Position numbers and translations under genes: made by a program. The notes beneath the pieces are model-generated. The model ran no database searches. It was not told where the DNA came from and worked only from the letters and a program-made list of their open reading frames with translations. This document shows, piece by piece, positions 60,707 through 64,000 of a stretch of DNA of 64,000 nt. Location: assembly GCF_001074155.1 (NCBI RefSeq), contig NZ_JUUZ01000030.1:50974-114973 (forward strand), read 5' to 3'. Numbering within the stretch: the first letter of the stretch is position 1; the number at the start of each line of letters is the position of its first letter. The DNA comes from Streptococcus pseudopneumoniae. GTDB taxonomy: Bacteria > Bacillota > Bacilli > Lactobacillales > Streptococcaceae.

Positions 60707-62329
60707 TTATGATAATTTCAATCGTGCTCGCAACTGGTCAGCTTTTGCCTTTCCAATAACCTTATCCAAAAGTCGAGTATAGAGACTCATGACTCCGTAG
60801 AGCCCTACACCTATTACACCAATAAAAGCGACATAGATGAAGCTCCAAAAACGTCCAGTCGGATTGAAGATAAATCCAATAATCCATTGCAAGAGTCCAA
60901 CCAGGATGAACATGACTAAAGTCAAAATAGTGATCAAGATTGTTCTCTTCAAGATAATCTTTCGGCGAACACCTGTAATCTGACAGATCTCGCGATACAT
61001 TAAAACAATTGGAATGATAAGACCGATGGTCGTTGAAATGAGAGGACCATAGCTATGGAAAATCGCTATTGATGGTAGTTGTAAAAGGAGCTTAGCAAGC
61101 GAACCATAGACAAAATATAGTACTGCCTTGCGGTTACGGAACATGGCCTGAAGCATTGGTGATAAGACCATGTATAAACCGAGGATAGTTGACTGCAAGA
61201 CTGCAAAGACAAACAAGCCCAAAGCCAAACTATCAGGTTTACCGTAAAAGACTGTATAGAGGGGTTCTCCTACCATGACTACTCCAACCGTTGCAGGTAG
61301 TAGGAATAAGAAGAGCATAGTAATACTATCTTGTACCAACCGAGAAGCTGCTAGTAAATCACCCTTTACATAGTTCTCCGTCAAGAGAGGCAAACCAACG
61401 CTACCGATTGATACTCCTACAGAAATCAAAATCATAGTGATTTTATTAGGATTGGCAGAGAAGTAAGAAAACATGACAACAAGGTCTTCGTTACTATAGT
61501 TGGTAAACCACTTCATGCTATTGATAAAAGTCATCTGGTCCAAGATTTGGAAAAGTTGAATAGCTGAACCTGTTATAATAAAAGGAATAGCTTCCTTAAT
61601 CGTATCAACCAGTAGACTCTTACTATCAATCTTATCTCGAGTTTCAAATACTTTTTGAAGCAAACCTTCCTTGTAAAGGAAATAAAGTAAGACAGCGAAG
61701 CTAGCTACCATTCCCACAAAAGCCGCAAAGGTAGATTGGGTAACTGCCGATAGATAATCTCTTGAACCAAGTTTCATGATGATAAAGGTTGCCAAGAGCA
61801 TCCAAATAACACGGATAACCTGCTCAGCGATTTGGCTCATAGCATAAGGCTTGAGATTATTCATTCCTTGGAAAAATCCACGGATAACACTCATAGATGG
61901 GAAAATCAAGACCGCCCAAGCTAGACTTTGCATAATGGGAATCAAGTCCTTCCCTACACCGGAAAGATCTGCCAACCAAGGCGCAAAGAGATATAAAACC
62001 AAAGCAAAGGCAAGACCCAATACAGTCATAAAGCCTAAGAAGCTCCGAATCAGGGCAAAACTATGCTCTTCCTCATGCATGGTATTGTATTTAGCGACCT
62101 GCTTAGCAACTGCAACTGGAATACCTGCTGTCGAAATCAACAAGAACCAGGCGTAGATATTATACCCCATGGTAAAGAGACCGTTAGCCGTTGCAGCATA
62201 AGTCCCCATCCAGATATACCAGGGAATAATGTAAATAGCTCCGAGCAGGCGACTAATAAAGTTACTTGCTGTTAGCCAGGCAGTCCCGCGTAACATCTGG
62301 GCCTGCTGATGATTATTTTCGTTAGACAT
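60707..62329 (-). CDS. murJ: Lipid II flippase MurJ/YtgP family
   Basis: This 540-residue membrane protein has about fourteen helices in the MOP/MATE-like (polysaccharide synthase) superfamily. It starts MSNENNHQQAQMLRG, followed by TAWLTASNFISRLLGAIYII. ATG 62329 is chosen with GAGGAAG. The YtgP group was shown to act as a lipid II flippase, moving the wall precursor across the membrane. It is divergent from murE, so the wall genes flank one promoter region. Family assignment by sequence is strong, lipid II specificity less so. Confidence 0.85.
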   Translation of the reverse strand: MSNENNHQQAQMLRGTAWLTASNFISRLLGAIYIIPWYIWMGTYAATANGLFTMGYNIYAWFLLISTAGIPVAVAKQVAKYNTMHEEEHSFALIRSFLGFMTVLGLAFALVLYLFAPWLADLSGVGKDLIPIMQSLAWAVLIFPSMSVIRGFFQGMNNLKPYAMSQIAEQVIRVIWMLLATFIIMKLGSRDYLSAVTQSTFAAFVGMVASFAVLLYFLYKEGLLQKVFETRDKIDSKSLLVDTIKEAIPFIITGSAIQLFQILDQMTFINSMKWFTNYSNEDLVVMFSYFSANPNKITMILISVGVSIGSVGLPLLTENYVKGDLLAASRLVQDSITMLFLFLLPATVGVVMVGEPLYTVFYGKPDSLALGLFVFAVLQSTILGLYMVLSPMLQAMFRNRKAVLYFVYGSLAKLLLQLPSIAIFHSYGPLISTTIGLIIPIVLMYREICQITGVRRKIILKRTILITILTLVMFILVGLLQWIIGFIFNPTGRFWSFIYVAFIGVIGVGLYGVMSLYTRLLDKVIGKAKADQLRARLKLS

Positions 62330-62398
62330 AACTTCCTCATTCAATTTTAATCACTAGGAAAAGTTCCTTATCTTCCATTATAAACTTTTCCTTGTTAC

Positions 62399-62427
62399 TT
62401 GTAAAATTCAGACTTTCAGTTTACAAT
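62399..62427 (+). promoter_or_regulatory. murE promoter (leaderless)
   Basis: TTGTAA (62399-62404), a 17-nt spacer and TACAAT (62422-62427). The ATG is only 7 nt past the -10. Confidence 0.65.
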
Positions 62428-62434
62428 AGAAAGT

Positions 62435-63880
62435 ATGATAAAGATTGAAACCGTATTAGATATTTTAAAGAAAGACGATCTCTTCCGTGAGATTATCGAC
62501 CAAGGACATTACCATTATTATTACAGTGATGTCGTTTTTGATAGCATCTGCTATGATAGCCGAAAAGCACAAGAAAAGAGCCTCTTTTTTGTCAAAGGAG
62601 CTGCATTTAAGAAGGAATTTCTTCTTTCGGCAATCTCACAAGGGCTCGGTTGGTATGTAGCTGAACAAGACTATGAAGTAGGCATCCCTGTTATTGTTGT
62701 TAGCGATATCAAGAAAGCTATGAGTTTGATTGCCATGGAGTTTTATGGCAACCCTCAGGAAAAATTAAAATTACTTGCTTTCACTGGTACTAAAGGAAAA
62801 ACTACGGCAGCTTACTTCGCCTACAACATCTTAAATCAACAACATCGCCCAGCTATGTTATCAACTATGAATACGACTTTAGACGGAAAAACTTTCTTCA
62901 AGTCTGCTCTGACAACACCTGAAAGCATCGACCTCTTTGATATGATGGCGCAGGCTGTTAAGAATGGAAGAAGCCACCTTATTATGGAAGTTTCTAGTCA
63001 AGCCTACTTGGTGAAGCGAGTTTACGGCCTCACTTTTGATGTTGGTGTCTTCCTCAATATCAGTCCTGACCATATTGGTCCTATTGAGCATCCAACCTTT
63101 GAAGATTACTTCTACCATAAACGTCTCTTGATGAAAAATAGCCGAGCAGTTGTCATTAATAGCGATATGGACCATTTTTCAATCTTGAAAGAACAAGTAG
63201 AAAATCAAGAACATGACTTCTACGGTAGCCAGTCAAGTAACCAAATCGAAAACTCAAAAGCCTTTAGCTTCTCAGCTACTGGTAAATTAGCTGGCGATTA
63301 TGATATCCAGTTGATTGGATATTTCAACCAAGAAAATGCCGTGGCTGCTGGACTTGCCTGCCTTCGTTTAGGTGCTAGTCTTGAAGACATTAAAAAAGGG
63401 ATTGCTACAACACGCGTTCCTGGCCGTATGGAAGTTCTCACTCAGAAAAATGGCGCAAAAGTTTTCATCGACTACGCCCATAATGGTGATAGCTTGAAGA
63501 AATTGATCTCAGTCGTTGAAACACATCAGACTGGAAAGATTGCTTTAGTACTCGGATCAACAGGAAACAAGGGAGAAAGCCGTCGCAAGGACTTTGGACT
63601 TCTCCTCGATCAACATCCTGAAATTCAAGTATTTCTAACGGCTGACGATCCAAACTATGAAGATCCGATGGCAATTGCAGATGAAATTAGTAGCTACATC
63701 CATCGTCCTGTTGAAAAGATTGCTGACCGTGAACAAGCCATCAAGACTGCGATGTCTGTTACAAGTCAAGAACTGGATGCGGTCATTATCGCTGGTAAAG
63801 GTGCTGACTGCTACCAAATCATCCAAGGTAAGAAAGAAGACTATCCAGGTGATGCTGCTGTTGCAGAACGTTATCTATAG
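62435..63880 (+). CDS. murE: UDP-MurNAc-L-Ala-D-Glu--L-lysine ligase MurE
   Basis: This 481-residue ligase adds L-lysine to the wall precursor. The ATP motif [13 protein letters not shown] lies near 117 and the amino-acid motif DDPNYEDP near 404 (DNPR in diaminopimelate enzymes), which marks lysine specificity. SDSRKAQ-like [10 protein letters not shown] near 39 binds the sugar nucleotide. No ribosome site is seen; the -10 is 7 nt upstream. It is followed by a hairpin. The lysine enzyme is in line with a streptococcal host. Confidence 0.95.
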   Translation: MIKIETVLDILKKDDLFREIIDQGHYHYYYSDVVFDSICYDSRKAQEKSLFFVKGAAFKKEFLLSAISQGLGWYVAEQDYEVGIPVIVVSDIKKAMSLIAMEFYGNPQEKLKLLAFTGTKGKTTAAYFAYNILNQQHRPAMLSTMNTTLDGKTFFKSALTTPESIDLFDMMAQAVKNGRSHLIMEVSSQAYLVKRVYGLTFDVGVFLNISPDHIGPIEHPTFEDYFYHKRLLMKNSRAVVINSDMDHFSILKEQVENQEHDFYGSQSSNQIENSKAFSFSATGKLAGDYDIQLIGYFNQENAVAAGLACLRLGASLEDIKKGIATTRVPGRMEVLTQKNGAKVFIDYAHNGDSLKKLISVVETHQTGKIALVLGSTGNKGESRRKDFGLLLDQHPEIQVFLTADDPNYEDPMAIADEISSYIHRPVEKIADREQAIKTAMSVTSQELDAVIIAGKGADCYQIIQGKKEDYPGDAAVAERYL

Positions 63881-63893
63881 TATATTTAAAGAA

Positions 63894-63919
63894 GAGGCTG
63901 GGACAAAAGTCCTAGCCTC
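63894..63919 (+). terminator. Hairpin after murE
   Basis: GAGGCTGGGAC (63894-63904) pairs with GTCCTAGCCTC (63909-63919), loop AAAA, with no strong T-run after. Confidence 0.6.
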
Positions 63920-63944
63920 TCAATTGTCTTTGGATTATCGAGCA

Positions 63945-64000
63945 AGACGCAGTGGTTGAGTGGGCTCTACTACGCTGATTTCATCAGCTTTTACAGCCCT
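63945..64000. repeat. Start of another intergenic repeat, cut by the window end
   Basis: GACGCAGTGGTTGAGTGGGC begins with the same GACGCAGT as copies A and C, then differs. It resembles a common Mitis-group repeat variant. It continues beyond the edge. Confidence 0.4.

Noticed and set aside
1..64000. CRISPR array, insertion sequence or prophage
   Set aside because: I saw no regularly spaced repeats, no transposase and no phage structural genes. The only mobile-element trace is the tRNA-Thr island.

Overview
The window looks like the chromosome of a Mitis-group streptococcus (Streptococcus pneumoniae / mitis / oralis type). It is AT-rich and has low-GC Gram-positive ribosome binding sites and extended -10 promoters. 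Several gene neighbourhoods match S. pneumoniae: vex1-vex2-vex3-vncR-vncS-fba, pncA-codY-cshA-har-murT-gatD-pepQ, and greA-mltG-GNAT-GNAT-murC-snf2-malY-metB-aliB-murJ-murE. It also has a choline-binding cell-wall amidase and a lysine-type MurE. The species cannot be fixed from the sequence alone.

Layout. 1-3.7 kb: cppA (cut by the edge), an EEP-family nuclease and the glucose PTS transporter ptsG with a strong cre-like operator. 3.8-8.6 kb (+): a tRNA wobble-modification pair (mnmL-mnmM), a small coiled-coil protein, a Na+/H+ antiporter and a YihY membrane protein. 8.6-13.6 kb: an ATP-grasp ligase with an atypical glutamate-family symporter, a DUF3397 protein, and a choline-binding amidase. 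13.7-19.9 kb: an island of about 6 kb lying inside a split tRNA-Thr(CGU) gene. It holds a row of twelve small minus-strand genes, many of them immunity-protein-like and with no toxin beside them. 19.9-26.2 kb: a GNAT enzyme, a three-gene ABC exporter, three further small immunity-like genes, a histidine phosphatase and an alpha/beta hydrolase. 26.3-32.9 kb: fba, vncRS, vex123 and tRNA-Leu. 33-41.3 kb: pncA, codY, a probable small RNA, cshA, har, murT-gatD and pepQ. 41.4-47.6 kb: a dispersed repeat family with a 189-bp tandem duplication, NAD salvage (pncB-nadE), an HTH/DUF3278 pair, two GNATs and an APC permease. 47.7-64 kb: greA, mltG, two GNATs, murC, a SNF2 helicase, metB-malY under a methionine box, the oligopeptide-binding lipoprotein aliB, the lipid II flippase murJ, and murE.

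Cell-wall synthesis is the best-represented pathway (murT, gatD, mltG, murC, murJ, murE and the amidase). NAD metabolism (pncA, pncB, nadE) and nutrient control by CodY, CcpA-type cre sites and a methionine regulator come next.

Most worth following up: (1) the tRNA-Thr split by an integrated element, with its true 3' acceptor strand and old terminator left 6 kb away; (2) the orphan immunity array inside that element, with a cre-like site at its only obvious promoter; (3) a predicted small RNA of about 105 nt divergent from codY; (4) five genes that appear to be transcribed leaderless; (5) a perfect methionine box upstream of metB; (6) a repeat family that supplies stop codons and terminator hairpins to its neighbours.
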